From assembly GCA_902168205.1 (NCBI GenBank), contig CABHOK010000014.1:1-64000 (forward strand): a DNA stretch of 64,000 nt. The letters run 5' to 3'. The DNA comes from an uncultured Chitinophaga sp. GTDB taxonomy: Bacteria > Bacteroidota > Bacteroidia > Cytophagales > Cyclobacteriaceae. Position 1 is the stretch's first letter. The number at the start of each line of letters is the position of its first letter. Under the pieces are notes generated by a model. It made no database searches and had not been told where the DNA came from. It saw nothing but the letters and a program-made list of their open reading frames with translations. Below, piece after piece: positions 8,599 through 17,763 of the stretch. Made by a program: the position numbers and the translations under genes.

Positions 8599-11007
8599 TT
8601 ACTGTTCCTTCAGGGCATTTACCGGGTTGGTTCGTGCAGCTTTGAACGATTGAATGCCCACAGTTAATAATGATATTGCCGTGATCAGTAAAGCTGCTTT
8701 TACAAAGAGTAAATACGTTACCTCGATGCGATACGGAAATTTCTGCAGCCACTGTTCTGCTGCATAGTAACTTACCGGTATAGCAATAACAAAGGCAATC
8801 ACGATCAGGAGTAAATAACTTTTTGACAATCCGAAAACGAGGTTGGCATCATCGGCACCGAGTACTTTACGGATGCTGATCTCTTTATATCGTTGCGATG
8901 TACTATATACCACCAGCCCGAAAAGACCGAGGCAGGCAACAAAAATTGCGAAGCTTGTAAAAAAGGTAAACAGCGTAGCGAGCTTTTCCTCGTCTTTATA
9001 TAATTTATCAAAATTTTCATCGAGAAAGTGATACTCAAACGGCCATTCCGTATTAAATTTTTTCCACGTTGCTTCAAGGTGCGCAAGAGTAGCCGGTATA
9101 TCTTCCGACCTGATGCGAAACGCCATCGAAGAGTATCCCTTCGGATAAATATGCAGCACAACGGGAGATATACTCTCGCGCAGACTGTTCAAATGAAAAT
9201 CTTTTACAACACCTATAATTTTACCTTTCTTCAAAGAATCGGGATTGTCCCAACGGTTCCATTCAACCTCATGTTCCAGCGCATCTTTCGGATTGGTGTG
9301 TCCCAACATTTTGGCAGCAGCTTCGCTTACAATAAATGCATCGTCTACATCAGAAGGAAAATCTTTTGAGAAATCGCGTCCGGCAACCAACGTAAGTCCG
9401 AGTGTCTTTATATAGTCATGATCAACCAGCAACATGGAAAGCGACAGATCTTTTTTCGTTACGCGATCGCGTATACCGTCACCGGCAAACGCTTCACCCG
9501 GCAATCCGTATTGCAAGGTAGCACCGAGTATATTCGGATGGTTGGCAAACACATTCTTCGCTGCCTCCAGATTGGTTTGCATATTCCCGCGCAGGCTTAC
9601 AATTATAACATTGTCCTTATCAAAGCCCATGTCCTTGGTACGCATATAGGTATGTTGTTCCGATACAACAAACGAAGCGATGATGAGCAGGAATGAAAGA
9701 ATGAACTGCAGCACCACAAGACTTTTACGCAGCACGGTTTTACCAGACCGTCCGGATTTTTTATTGGACAGTATCTGTGCCGGCTTGTATCCGGATATAT
9801 AAAAAGCCGGATAAGCACCTGCCGCCACACCAACCAACGCAGTGGCCACCAGCAATACAATAACGAGCAATGGATTGAGAAATATACCCGTAGGTATACT
9901 TTTCCCGGTAAAATTATTCAATGCCGGCAGCACCAGCTCAGTCATCAGTCCGCCAATCAATAAAGCTATACCGGCAATTACAACCGACTCGCTGATGAAC
10001 TGGTATATAAGCTGCGAACGAAAGGCACCTACTACTTTCCGAACGCCTACTTCCTTTACGCGATTCACAGCTCGGGCCGTAGAAAGATTTATGAAATTAA
10101 GAATGGCAATAATCAGGATAAAAACAGCAGTTGCAGAAAGTATATAGATAGTCTGTGCATTGCCGCGCACTGCTATATCCCACTTCTGGTCAGAAGCATG
10201 CAAATGTACTTGGGACATCGGCATAATGTGCGGTATATAATAGCTGCCATGATCTTTTGTAGTAGGCCAGGCGTTGCGCGCTGCAAAATCTTTCAACTTG
10301 GCATCGAACTGTACTGCATTGGTCCCTTCTTTTAATTTGATATAGGTATGAAACTGACTCCATCCCCAGCCACGCATACGCTCCGGAATAGTAGTAAGCA
10401 GTTCTTGCATGGAAAGAAAATAGTTGAGCTGCAAATGTGAGTGCTCCGGGAAATCCTCAAACACAGCTGTCACTTTATAGTTCTCGTTAAACACCTGCAG
10501 CGTTTCACCTACGGCTGGTTTATCACCAAAGTATTTTTTTGCCAGTGTCTGGCTAATCGCTATTTCTTTTACATCGTGCAGTGCAGTCTCCATATCACCC
10601 TCAATGAGTTTGAGACTGAACATATCGAGCATCGCAGGATCGGCACAACCACCCTTGTCTTCGGTATACTTCAGATCGCCCGCTTCAAACAATACAGGAG
10701 AATTAAAATTCATGAACCGTGCATACGCTTCCACTTCCGGATATTCATCCATGAGCGTAGGTCCGATCGGAGGTGGAATCATGGCGCCCCTCATCACGCG
10801 ACCATCATCGGTAAAATGTTCATTGTAGACACGATACTTGCGGTTTACATCCTGCACGTGTTTGTCGAATTGCAGTTCATCATACACAAACAATGCAATA
10901 ACCAGGAATGAGGCAATGCTGATGGCCATGCCGCTGATGTTGATCAAAGAGAAGAGTTTATTCTTCGCCAGGTTTCGAAAGCCGATCTTGAGGTAGTTCT
11001 GAAGCAT
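8599..11007 (-). CDS. FtsX/MacB-type ABC transporter permease (no prefix domain)
   Basis: An 802-residue permease with the same internal duplication as the one at 347 but starting directly at the first helix (MLQNYLKIGFRNLAKNKLFS). It carries a periplasmic MacB core, an FtsX block (ILNFINLSTARAVNRVKEVGVRKVVGA), a second core, and a closing FtsX block (STSQRYKEISIRKVLGADDANLV). No ATPase lies nearby. It is transcribed divergently from a sigma-54 activator at 11157, and the 149-base gap holds two tandem palindromes (11100-11139), so activation by that regulator is the simplest reading. Such permeases often answer envelope stress or antimicrobials (family knowledge); substrate unknown. Confidence 0.9.
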   Translation of the reverse strand: MLQNYLKIGFRNLAKNKLFSLINISGMAISIASFLVIALFVYDELQFDKHVQDVNRKYRVYNEHFTDDGRVMRGAMIPPPIGPTLMDEYPEVEAYARFMNFNSPVLFEAGDLKYTEDKGGCADPAMLDMFSLKLIEGDMETALHDVKEIAISQTLAKKYFGDKPAVGETLQVFNENYKVTAVFEDFPEHSHLQLNYFLSMQELLTTIPERMRGWGWSQFHTYIKLKEGTNAVQFDAKLKDFAARNAWPTTKDHGSYYIPHIMPMSQVHLHASDQKWDIAVRGNAQTIYILSATAVFILIIAILNFINLSTARAVNRVKEVGVRKVVGAFRSQLIYQFISESVVIAGIALLIGGLMTELVLPALNNFTGKSIPTGIFLNPLLVIVLLVATALVGVAAGAYPAFYISGYKPAQILSNKKSGRSGKTVLRKSLVVLQFILSFLLIIASFVVSEQHTYMRTKDMGFDKDNVIIVSLRGNMQTNLEAAKNVFANHPNILGATLQYGLPGEAFAGDGIRDRVTKKDLSLSMLLVDHDYIKTLGLTLVAGRDFSKDFPSDVDDAFIVSEAAAKMLGHTNPKDALEHEVEWNRWDNPDSLKKGKIIGVVKDFHLNSLRESISPVVLHIYPKGYSSMAFRIRSEDIPATLAHLEATWKKFNTEWPFEYHFLDENFDKLYKDEEKLATLFTFFTSFAIFVACLGLFGLVVYSTSQRYKEISIRKVLGADDANLVFGLSKSYLLLIVIAFVIAIPVSYYAAEQWLQKFPYRIEVTYLLFVKAALLITAISLLTVGIQSFKAARTNPVNALKEQ

Positions 11008-11030
11008 ACAGATAAATTTACTGTCTCAAG

Positions 11031-11046
11031 GCCAAACGATATACCA
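11031..11046 (-). promoter_or_regulatory. Weak candidate promoter of the 802-residue permease
   Basis: On the minus strand TGGTATATCGTTTGGC resembles a sigma-54 -24/-12 pair, but GG and GC are 11 bases apart instead of 10. The same stretch also holds ATCGTTTG, a 6/8 match to the housekeeping -7 box. It ends 24 bases before the permease ATG, and the operators lie about 55 bases upstream of it. Spacing makes the sigma-54 call doubtful. Confidence 0.3.
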
Positions 11047-11099
11047 TTTTATTAAATGATTGAACACGAACATCTTAAATTCCAGCCCGTGTCAGGTAC

Positions 11100-11139
11100 T
11101 GTTTCATTGTGAAACACTTTTGTGTATCACAATGAAACA
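11100..11139. promoter_or_regulatory. Two tandem TGTTTCA-N3-TGAAACA palindromes (operator or enhancer pair)
   Basis: Site 1, TGTTTCATTGTGAAACA (11100-11116), is a perfect 7+3+7 palindrome. Site 2, TGTATCACAATGAAACA (11123-11139), matches at all but one base pair. Their centres are 23 bases apart, about two helical turns, on one DNA face. The whole block also forms a long hairpin (12 perfect outer pairs). It lies 17 bases before the activator's ATG and about 93 bases upstream of the permease ATG, as expected for an enhancer bound by a Fis-type HTH. Confidence 0.75.
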
Positions 11140-11156
11140 TATATTTTTATTGCGAC

Positions 11157-12518
11157 ATGCCGAAGACACGCGCAAAGATATTGATTATAGATGATGATGC
11201 CGATATACTCACTGCTGCACGCGTGGTATTGCGACAGCAATATGAATCTGTTGAGACAGAGAGCAATCCGCAGCGCCTTACTACATTGCTTCAGCAGAAT
11301 CGCTACGATGTAATTCTGCTGGACATGAATTATGCTGTCGGCAGGCTTTCGGGTCATGAGGGATTGTTCTGGCTTAACCAGATCCTGGCAAAGAATCCGC
11401 ATCAACAAGTGATTATGATCACCGCGTATGGCGATATACAATTGGCTGTTGACGCCATGAAACAGGGCGCTGCCGATTTTGTTGTAAAGCCGTGGGAAAA
11501 TGAAAAGCTCGAAGCCACCGTGCAGTCTGCGTATAGACGTGCCGTGGATAAAAAAGAAAATTCCTCACCGAAGACATCTGCGTCATCGCGCTCCCGGGAA
11601 ACAGAAATTATAGGTATATCTCCGGCTTTCAAACAGGTTATAGCAACTGTTGATAAAGTAACGGGCACCGATGCCAACGTTTTTCTATTGGGAGAAAACG
11701 GAACTGGTAAGGAGTTGATCGCAAGTCTCATTCACCAGCATTCGCAGCGGAAGGATGAAGCTTTTGTAAAAGTTGATGCAGGTGCTTTGCCGGCCACACT
11801 GTTTGAGTCAGAGCTGTTCGGCTATAAGAAAGGAGCCTTTACCGATGCGCGTGAGGATCGTATCGGCCGAATGGAAGGCGCCAATCGCGGAACGCTTTTC
11901 CTTGATGAAATTGGAAATATACCGGTATCATTGCAGGTGAAACTACTCGCGGCATTGCAGAATCGCGAAGTAACTCCGTTAGGAAGCAACCGATCCATAC
12001 CAGTTGATGTGCGACTGATCTGTGCAACCAATCTTGACCTTCAACAAGCCGTTCGATCCGGACAATTTCGCGAAGATCTTCTATACCGACTAAATACCAT
12101 TGTTATCACACTGCCTCCGTTGCGTGATCGCACAGAAGATATACCGATGCTTGTTGATCATTTTATCAAGATATATACCGGGCAATATCACAAAGAAGAA
12201 AAGAGCATTTCGCAGGATGCCATACGGTACTTACAAAAGTATACATGGCCGGGTAACATTCGTGAATTACAGCATGCTGTAGAGCGGGCCGTTATCCTGA
12301 GTGATGAGACAACGTTACAGAAGCGTGATTTCATGCTCTCATCAACCACGCTGGTTGCCGGAAACACAGAAGCTTTTAATCTCGATGAAGTAGAACGCAA
12401 AACGATACAGGCCGCGATTCAAAAGTATAACGGCAATTTAAGCAAGGTAGCGAAAGAACTTGGTGTAGGCCGCACTACGCTATACCGGAAGATGGAGAAA
12501 TACGGACTTGACAAGTAA
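11157..12518 (+). CDS. Sigma-54-dependent response regulator, NtrC family
   Basis: A 453-residue cytoplasmic activator with three modules: receiver (acidic pocket D12/D13, phospho-acceptor D56, K111), AAA+ ATPase (Walker A GENGTGKE at 179-186, sigma-54-contact loop GAFTDA at 226-231, Walker B GTLFLDEIG at about 245-253) and a C-terminal Fis-type HTH (NLSKVAKELGVGRTTLYRKM). The contact loop has D where GAFTGA has G, a variation seen in Bacteroidota members. The cognate histidine kinase gene follows after 2 bases. Tandem palindromes directly upstream are the likely binding sites, giving autoregulation plus control of the divergent permease (inference). Confidence 0.93.
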   Translation: MPKTRAKILIIDDDADILTAARVVLRQQYESVETESNPQRLTTLLQQNRYDVILLDMNYAVGRLSGHEGLFWLNQILAKNPHQQVIMITAYGDIQLAVDAMKQGAADFVVKPWENEKLEATVQSAYRRAVDKKENSSPKTSASSRSRETEIIGISPAFKQVIATVDKVTGTDANVFLLGENGTGKELIASLIHQHSQRKDEAFVKVDAGALPATLFESELFGYKKGAFTDAREDRIGRMEGANRGTLFLDEIGNIPVSLQVKLLAALQNREVTPLGSNRSIPVDVRLICATNLDLQQAVRSGQFREDLLYRLNTIVITLPPLRDRTEDIPMLVDHFIKIYTGQYHKEEKSISQDAIRYLQKYTWPGNIRELQHAVERAVILSDETTLQKRDFMLSSTTLVAGNTEAFNLDEVERKTIQAAIQKYNGNLSKVAKELGVGRTTLYRKMEKYGLDK

Positions 12519-12520
12519 CT

Positions 12521-13870
12521 ATGATCTATAAGAATTTCCGGCTCAACATTATCATTCGCGTTTTGTGCATCGTAGCATTATCGCTTGCACTGGCATTTAT
12601 TATTGTAGAGCGCCCGATGTTCTTTGCGCTATCAACAGTCATTGTGTTGCTACTGGTAAGTGTTGTCAGCCTGATCCGGTATATCGATAAATCAAATAAA
12701 GATCTCACGCATTTTCTGCTTTCTATACGACAGGGAGCCTTTACAGAATCCTATACTTCTGGCAATCGCGGCAAGCAATATGAACAATTGAGCGGCGCCC
12801 TGAATGATATTGTTACCGAGTTCAGCAAACTCAATCTCGAAAAAGAATTACATTACCAATACCTTCAGACCCTCAATGAAAATATCAGCGTTGCTATTCT
12901 GAGTTTTGATGCCGCAGAAAAATTAATGATGATGAATTCTGCAGCGAAAAATTTATTGAATCATCCTTCGCTTGTCACTCTTAGTCATTTCAAGGATATC
13001 GATACCGAATTATACCATGCTATAAAACAGATTCAACCGGAGCAGCGAAAAGTTGTGCAGGTATTTATAGGGGAAGATCCATACCAGCTAAGCGTACAGG
13101 CGAAGGAGATCGTTTTGCAAGGTAAACCTGTCCGCATTATACTCTTGCAAAACCTGAACCAGGAACTTGAAGAAAAAGAGATTGAAGCGTGGCACCAGTT
13201 AATGCGCGTGCTCACACATGAGATCATGAACAGCGTTACACCTATAGCGTCATTAACGGCTGCCGTGGAATCTATACTCAAGCACCCGGACGGCACACGA
13301 AAAGATTTGAGCACATTGAGTGATGATCACATCGATGATATATTCAGCAGTCTCGCTACAATCGGCTCGCGCAGCAAAGGACTGATGAACTTTGTGAAGA
13401 CGTATAAAACATACGCGAAGCCAATTCATGCTCAATTTGAATCTGTAAATGTTACCGATATTGTTAATCGTGTTGCTGTATTACTTGCACCTGACCTGCA
13501 AGCGTCAAACGTTCAGCTCGTCATTAAAAGTCCGGCTATTGCTGTGGAAGCAAAGACCGACATAGCATTGATAGAACAAGTACTGATCAACCTGGTAAAG
13601 AATGCACTGGAAGCGGTTGAGCATGACGGCACCGGCATCATCAGCATCGATATACGCAAAAAAAATAATCGTGTATCGATGGCGGTGACGGATAATGGCT
13701 CTGGTATAGATCCGGAAGTGTTACCACGAATATTTGTTCCATTCTTTACCACGAAATCGAAAGGCTCAGGTATCGGTCTTAGTCTTTCGCGGCAAATCAT
13801 GAAACTGCATGGAGGCACGATACAGGTACACCTGCCAGAGAAAGGCAGTATATTTACATTGGAGTGGTAA
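12521..13870 (+). CDS. NtrY-like membrane sensor histidine kinase
   Basis: A 449-residue kinase with two closely spaced N-terminal membrane helices (about 9-28 and 33-53) and almost no periplasmic loop, so it likely senses a membrane or cytoplasmic signal. A PAS-like region covers about 110-210. The phospho-acceptor box is LTHEIMNSVTPI (H233), followed by a full HATPase: NLVKNALEAV, DNGSGID and FFTTKSKGSGIGLSLS. It starts 2 bases after the NtrC-type regulator stop and is its evident partner. The next gene, a TauE-type permease, starts 43 bases later and may share the transcript. Confidence 0.92.
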   Translation: MIYKNFRLNIIIRVLCIVALSLALAFIIVERPMFFALSTVIVLLLVSVVSLIRYIDKSNKDLTHFLLSIRQGAFTESYTSGNRGKQYEQLSGALNDIVTEFSKLNLEKELHYQYLQTLNENISVAILSFDAAEKLMMMNSAAKNLLNHPSLVTLSHFKDIDTELYHAIKQIQPEQRKVVQVFIGEDPYQLSVQAKEIVLQGKPVRIILLQNLNQELEEKEIEAWHQLMRVLTHEIMNSVTPIASLTAAVESILKHPDGTRKDLSTLSDDHIDDIFSSLATIGSRSKGLMNFVKTYKTYAKPIHAQFESVNVTDIVNRVAVLLAPDLQASNVQLVIKSPAIAVEAKTDIALIEQVLINLVKNALEAVEHDGTGIISIDIRKKNNRVSMAVTDNGSGIDPEVLPRIFVPFFTTKSKGSGIGLSLSRQIMKLHGGTIQVHLPEKGSIFTLEW

Positions 13871-13913
13871 ATGATGTTGCTCTATATCCTCATACTTATA
13901 CCAGTCGACACCC

Positions 13914-14690
13914 ATGCATGAAGTCATCGTCATTTGTATAGCTGCGTTCATTACATCGTTGCTCACCTTCTTTACCGGGTTTGGGTTGGGTACAATTCTT
14001 ACACCTGTCTTTGCTATATTCTTCCCAATCGATCTCGCCATTGCATTAACCGGTGTTGTCCACTTTCTGAACAACCTGTTCAAGCTATCCCTTATCGGCA
14101 TGAAAGCAGATAAACAGGTGGTGATGCGGTTTGGCATACCTGCCTTCATTGCCGCCATAGCAGGTGCGTACCTATTGGTATTCATTAACGATCTGCCGGC
14201 TATCCATACCTATATCTTAAACGAGACTATACATTCCATTACACCGGTAAAATTGGTTGTTGCAGCACTGCTTATATTCTTTGCATTGGTAGAATCCATA
14301 CCATACTTCAAAAAAATTCAGTTCGATAGAGACAAGCTTGTTGCCGGTGGTATATTGAGTGGTTTCTTTGGAGGGCTGTCTGGCAACCAGGGAGCATTAC
14401 GCAGCGCCTTCCTGATTCGGAGCGGACTTGACAAGGAAGCATTCATTGCAACAGGAATTGTTATAGCCTGCCTGGTAGATTTATCGCGACTTGGTATATA
14501 TACTGCCCGCTTTTTAAAAACCGGATTACAGGATGTAATCGGTCTTGTTATAGTCGCCACGGCCGCTGCGTTTCTGGGCGCTTACATCGGAAACCGGTTG
14601 CTAAAGAAAATAACGCTGAACGTAATCCAGGTAATTGTTACCGCTATGTTGATTATACTCTCATTGGCGCTGGCATCGGGTATATTGTAA
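13914..14690 (+). CDS. TauE/SafE (TSUP) family permease
   Basis: A 258-residue inner-membrane protein with about eight helices and the TSUP features: an N-terminal GFGLGTILTP re-entrant-type motif and its second-half counterpart GGLSGNQGALRSAFLIRSG. The two halves are related, as usual in this family of sulfite, sulfonate or sulfoacetate exporters. Its substrate cannot be told from sequence. It lies downstream of the two-component pair but is separated by 43 bases, so regulation by that system is possible but not shown. It converges with the sensor gene at 14711, only 20 bases away. Confidence 0.85.
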   Translation: MHEVIVICIAAFITSLLTFFTGFGLGTILTPVFAIFFPIDLAIALTGVVHFLNNLFKLSLIGMKADKQVVMRFGIPAFIAAIAGAYLLVFINDLPAIHTYILNETIHSITPVKLVVAALLIFFALVESIPYFKKIQFDRDKLVAGGILSGFFGGLSGNQGALRSAFLIRSGLDKEAFIATGIVIACLVDLSRLGIYTARFLKTGLQDVIGLVIVATAAAFLGAYIGNRLLKKITLNVIQVIVTAMLIILSLALASGIL

Positions 14691-14710
14691 ATCGTTATCT
14701 AATATATCGC

Positions 14711-17194
14711 TTACATTTGCTGAGTTCGTACGCAAACAAGCCACGGAGTTTGTGTGTTGCCGAACTGTACAGGTTCCAGCAGGTACGTACAATTATCCCA
14801 GATTACTTCAAAAGGCTTATTCCATTCCTTCGACAATCTATCCTCCGGAATAAACGCGTGACATGACTGCCCGGTAGCAATGCTGTTATCGGAGATCCTC
14901 ACAATGGTTTTATTGTGAGCAATGAGCGCTACGGTAATGCCTGTCTCAATCCACTTCAGCGTATCGATCATATCCATAATGCTGTCCACAGCGAAATCAA
15001 CTCCGCAGATACCTTTGAAATCATCACCCACCATAACGGGAGCAACAGCAGAGAGAATCCAGGTATCTTTACCTTGCACCTGGTATATATAGGGATCAAT
15101 CACGGCTTCCTGCCGTGTTCGCTGTGGGAGAATAAAATAATCACCCGCGCCATCCTGTGTATAATTCAGCAGCGGTTCGAGGCAAAAATCATTTCCACGT
15201 ATTGTCCAATATGGTATAAATCTGCCTGTGGCATCATGCCCCGGGTTCCCTATATATTGCGTGTCCTTTCCGTCAAACTGGTTGGGTTCCCAAAGAGTAT
15301 ACGTAGCCAGAAATGACGGATTATTTTTTAGTATACTCTGCAGCATAAGGTTGGCCTGCGTTCGCGCATCTACAAAAAGCTGCGGTGCTTCAGCAAATAC
15401 TGTAAATACATGGGCACAGGTTCGCGAAGCATCCAGGGCTACATCGATCAATGTCTTTATAGAAACAGATAATTGTGATGCCTGTGCATGCAGGTTCGCC
15501 ATGCGCGTATCCATTAACGACTGATCTTTGACTTTGAGCTCCTGCTCTTTCGTTCTGATTTCCGACAACGTCTTTTCCATCAGCAGCTTCTGCGTTTCCA
15601 GTTGCTTGTTGCTACGCTCAAGTTCTTCCGCACGTGTTGCTTCTGCTTGTCGCGCAGCATGCAATTCTTCAATAGCTTGTTGCATCGCATCTTCGTTGGC
15701 GCGCAGCTTTTCTTCTTTCTGCTTTGTTTCCTCCAACAGATAATGCGTGCGTGCATTCGCCTGCGCTATTTTAATAACCGATGCCAGCTCCTGACTGATA
15801 CTGACTATAAAATTTATTTTATACTTCTCAATTTCTTTAAAGGATGCCAGTTCGAGTACACCGTAGGGCTCACCATCCAATATAAGTGGCGACACCACAA
15901 TGAAAGCAGGTTGTGCTTGCCCCAATCCGGATTCAATTTTCAGATAATCGTCCGGCACTTCGTTCATCGTAATGACGGCACGTTCCAGAAATGCCTGTCC
16001 CGCCAAACCTTCACCTGCACGAATGGTACCATTGATGTACTTCTTTCGACTGTAGGCATATACTGCTACACGCTGCAGTGTGCGCTGCGTTGCATCAATT
16101 GCATCACGATCATCAGACACGAACAAAGTCCCAAGACTCGCGGACGTATATTTGATGATGAAGCTCAGTGCCTGGTCGTATAGTTTATGCTGATCGCTGT
16201 GACGTCTTACAATGTTACCGAACTCGGCAATTCCCTGCGTCAGCCATTTCCGCTCGTGCTCCTGTTCAGACGTATACCGGAGATTATCACGCATGTCGAT
16301 CAGTGCCTGCGCTATAGCACCTTTACCATCGAACATGGTAGCCTGCATTTCAAAATTATTCTTCGCAACGTTACCGGCAAAGTCCATGAGACTACGCATC
16401 TGCCGGGTAAATATATATAGCGCATTCTGCATGGCAGCAAGCTCGTTTTTACCGGGCTGATGCTCAATTGAAGGCAGTTCACCTTCCGACAATCGCTCGA
16501 GTATAGATCGCGTCTGTGCGATTGATACGATGATGGACCGGCTCACGATATATATAAATACAATGATAACGATCAATACTACAAGGGCGATCGATCCGAA
16601 CAGCCACAACATGATCTGCCGTTGCTGGTCGAAATCCTGTATGATTTTGTTTTTATAGTCCTGCGTTTCCTTCACCACCTTTGTCGCGTTTTCGCGAAGC
16701 GGAGTAAATTCGCGATTAAGGTCGATGAGCAAAGCATTACGTACGTTCGCATATCGTGCCGAATCATGGACAGACACGGTCTGCACATCGTTCAGATTCT
16801 TTTCGACAAAGGCAAGATAGGCGTCAATGCTCCGACTGAATTCTGCGTACGGCTTCGCTATATTTTCAGGAAGCTCACGCGTGTTGACCAGTTTACGCTC
16901 ATCTGTCAGCGTTTTTATACGCTCCTGGATGGTTTCATCAGCATCTTTAATATACTCCTGTTGAGTTACGCGATCGGCTATAAACATTTGCAGGAGCTCG
17001 CCACGCAACACATTGTTCCTGATGCGCAACAGGCGGGCCTCAAGTTCCTGGATTTGCTCGGTTGCTTGCCGCTGCTCGTTAAAAGAGTTAACAATTTTCC
17101 ATGCCGACAATCCCAGAATTGCCGCGCACAGTATAACTGACAGAATGATCAGTCTATACTTCTCGTTTATAGTAAGCCCTTGTATATACTTCAT
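14711..17194 (-). CDS. Membrane sensor protein with HAMP-GAF-coiled coil-Cache layout and no output domain
   Basis: An 827-residue protein. A membrane helix (about 14-33) starts a CHASE3-like periplasmic four-helix region (36-190); a second helix (193-216) leads to a HAMP-like linker (SRSIIVSIAQTRSILERLSEGEL). Then come a GAF domain (about 325-485; GTIRAGEGLAGQAF and SPLILDGEPYGVLEL), a long heptad coiled coil (about 490-575), and a C-terminal Cache/PDC-like domain (about 585-815; LATYTLWEPNQFDGKD, YFILPQRT, SAVAPVMVGDDFKGICGVDFA). No kinase, cyclase, GGDEF or MCP signalling tip is present. A Cache domain is normally periplasmic and N-terminal; here it follows the cytoplasmic modules. Single-gene unit. 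Confidence 0.8.
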   Translation of the reverse strand: MKYIQGLTINEKYRLIILSVILCAAILGLSAWKIVNSFNEQRQATEQIQELEARLLRIRNNVLRGELLQMFIADRVTQQEYIKDADETIQERIKTLTDERKLVNTRELPENIAKPYAEFSRSIDAYLAFVEKNLNDVQTVSVHDSARYANVRNALLIDLNREFTPLRENATKVVKETQDYKNKIIQDFDQQRQIMLWLFGSIALVVLIVIIVFIYIVSRSIIVSIAQTRSILERLSEGELPSIEHQPGKNELAAMQNALYIFTRQMRSLMDFAGNVAKNNFEMQATMFDGKGAIAQALIDMRDNLRYTSEQEHERKWLTQGIAEFGNIVRRHSDQHKLYDQALSFIIKYTSASLGTLFVSDDRDAIDATQRTLQRVAVYAYSRKKYINGTIRAGEGLAGQAFLERAVITMNEVPDDYLKIESGLGQAQPAFIVVSPLILDGEPYGVLELASFKEIEKYKINFIVSISQELASVIKIAQANARTHYLLEETKQKEEKLRANEDAMQQAIEELHAARQAEATRAEELERSNKQLETQKLLMEKTLSEIRTKEQELKVKDQSLMDTRMANLHAQASQLSVSIKTLIDVALDASRTCAHVFTVFAEAPQLFVDARTQANLMLQSILKNNPSFLATYTLWEPNQFDGKDTQYIGNPGHDATGRFIPYWTIRGNDFCLEPLLNYTQDGAGDYFILPQRTRQEAVIDPYIYQVQGKDTWILSAVAPVMVGDDFKGICGVDFAVDSIMDMIDTLKWIETGITVALIAHNKTIVRISDNSIATGQSCHAFIPEDRLSKEWNKPFEVIWDNCTYLLEPVQFGNTQTPWLVCVRTQQM

Positions 17195-17763
17195 TGCAAA
17201 ATGATAATCGGTTACCGGTTGTTGTATATCTGCTTGTATTAAGCGATGGAGACAGGCTTTTCAGCCATTTCCGTACATCCATTACCATCACTTTATATGC
17301 GGTAATTGTTGTTTACATTCCTCTTGCTCCTTTTCGCAAAAGGTTGTGTATATAGGACTGCCTCATCACGACACATCGGTACTCACCGGTATACTTCAGG
17401 AAAGGTAAAGCGCTGAACACTGGCTGTAATCTATATTCTCCGGGGAACGGATGCTGTACAGCGGGACTTGTTTGACCAATCGGGTTTAGAGTGCAAGCAA
17501 TACAACTTTCGGATAATCCATAAAAAAATACCAAGACAGATTGGTGGTCATTTACGAAAATATCCGGATCAACGGTATATACTGTCTATCAGAACGGGCT
17601 CATCTGGCTTTGATGCGTGTTACCCGGACATCGCAAGCACTGTTGAAAATTTATACAAACTCGCGCAAAAACTAACATGAGCGTGGTAGAAGTGGACAAT
17701 TGGGTAGACCATTCATGAATTAAGCCTTACTTTGCACATATAAAGAACCCAATCAACCAGATA
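17195..17763. other. 569-base gap with no convincing gene
   Basis: Short frames occur here (the longest, 17468-17680 plus and 17313-17534 minus) but their translations show no domain, signal peptide or family resemblance. TTACTTTG at 17727-17734 is one base off the TAnnTTTG consensus and lies 30 bases before the TPR gene, so the right end probably holds its promoter. No strong hairpin was found. Confidence 0.5.

Noticed and set aside
10441-10911. 156-codon plus-strand frame inside the second FtsX permease
   Set aside because: Antisense to a clear permease; rich in His, Ile and Cys like other shadow frames.
15602-16183. 193-codon plus-strand frame inside the sensor gene
   Set aside because: Antisense to the well-supported 827-residue sensor; no domain or membrane pattern that makes sense.
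17468-17680. 70-codon plus-strand frame in the 569-base gap
   Set aside because: No family resemblance, no upstream promoter or ribosome site, and its end runs toward the TPR promoter.
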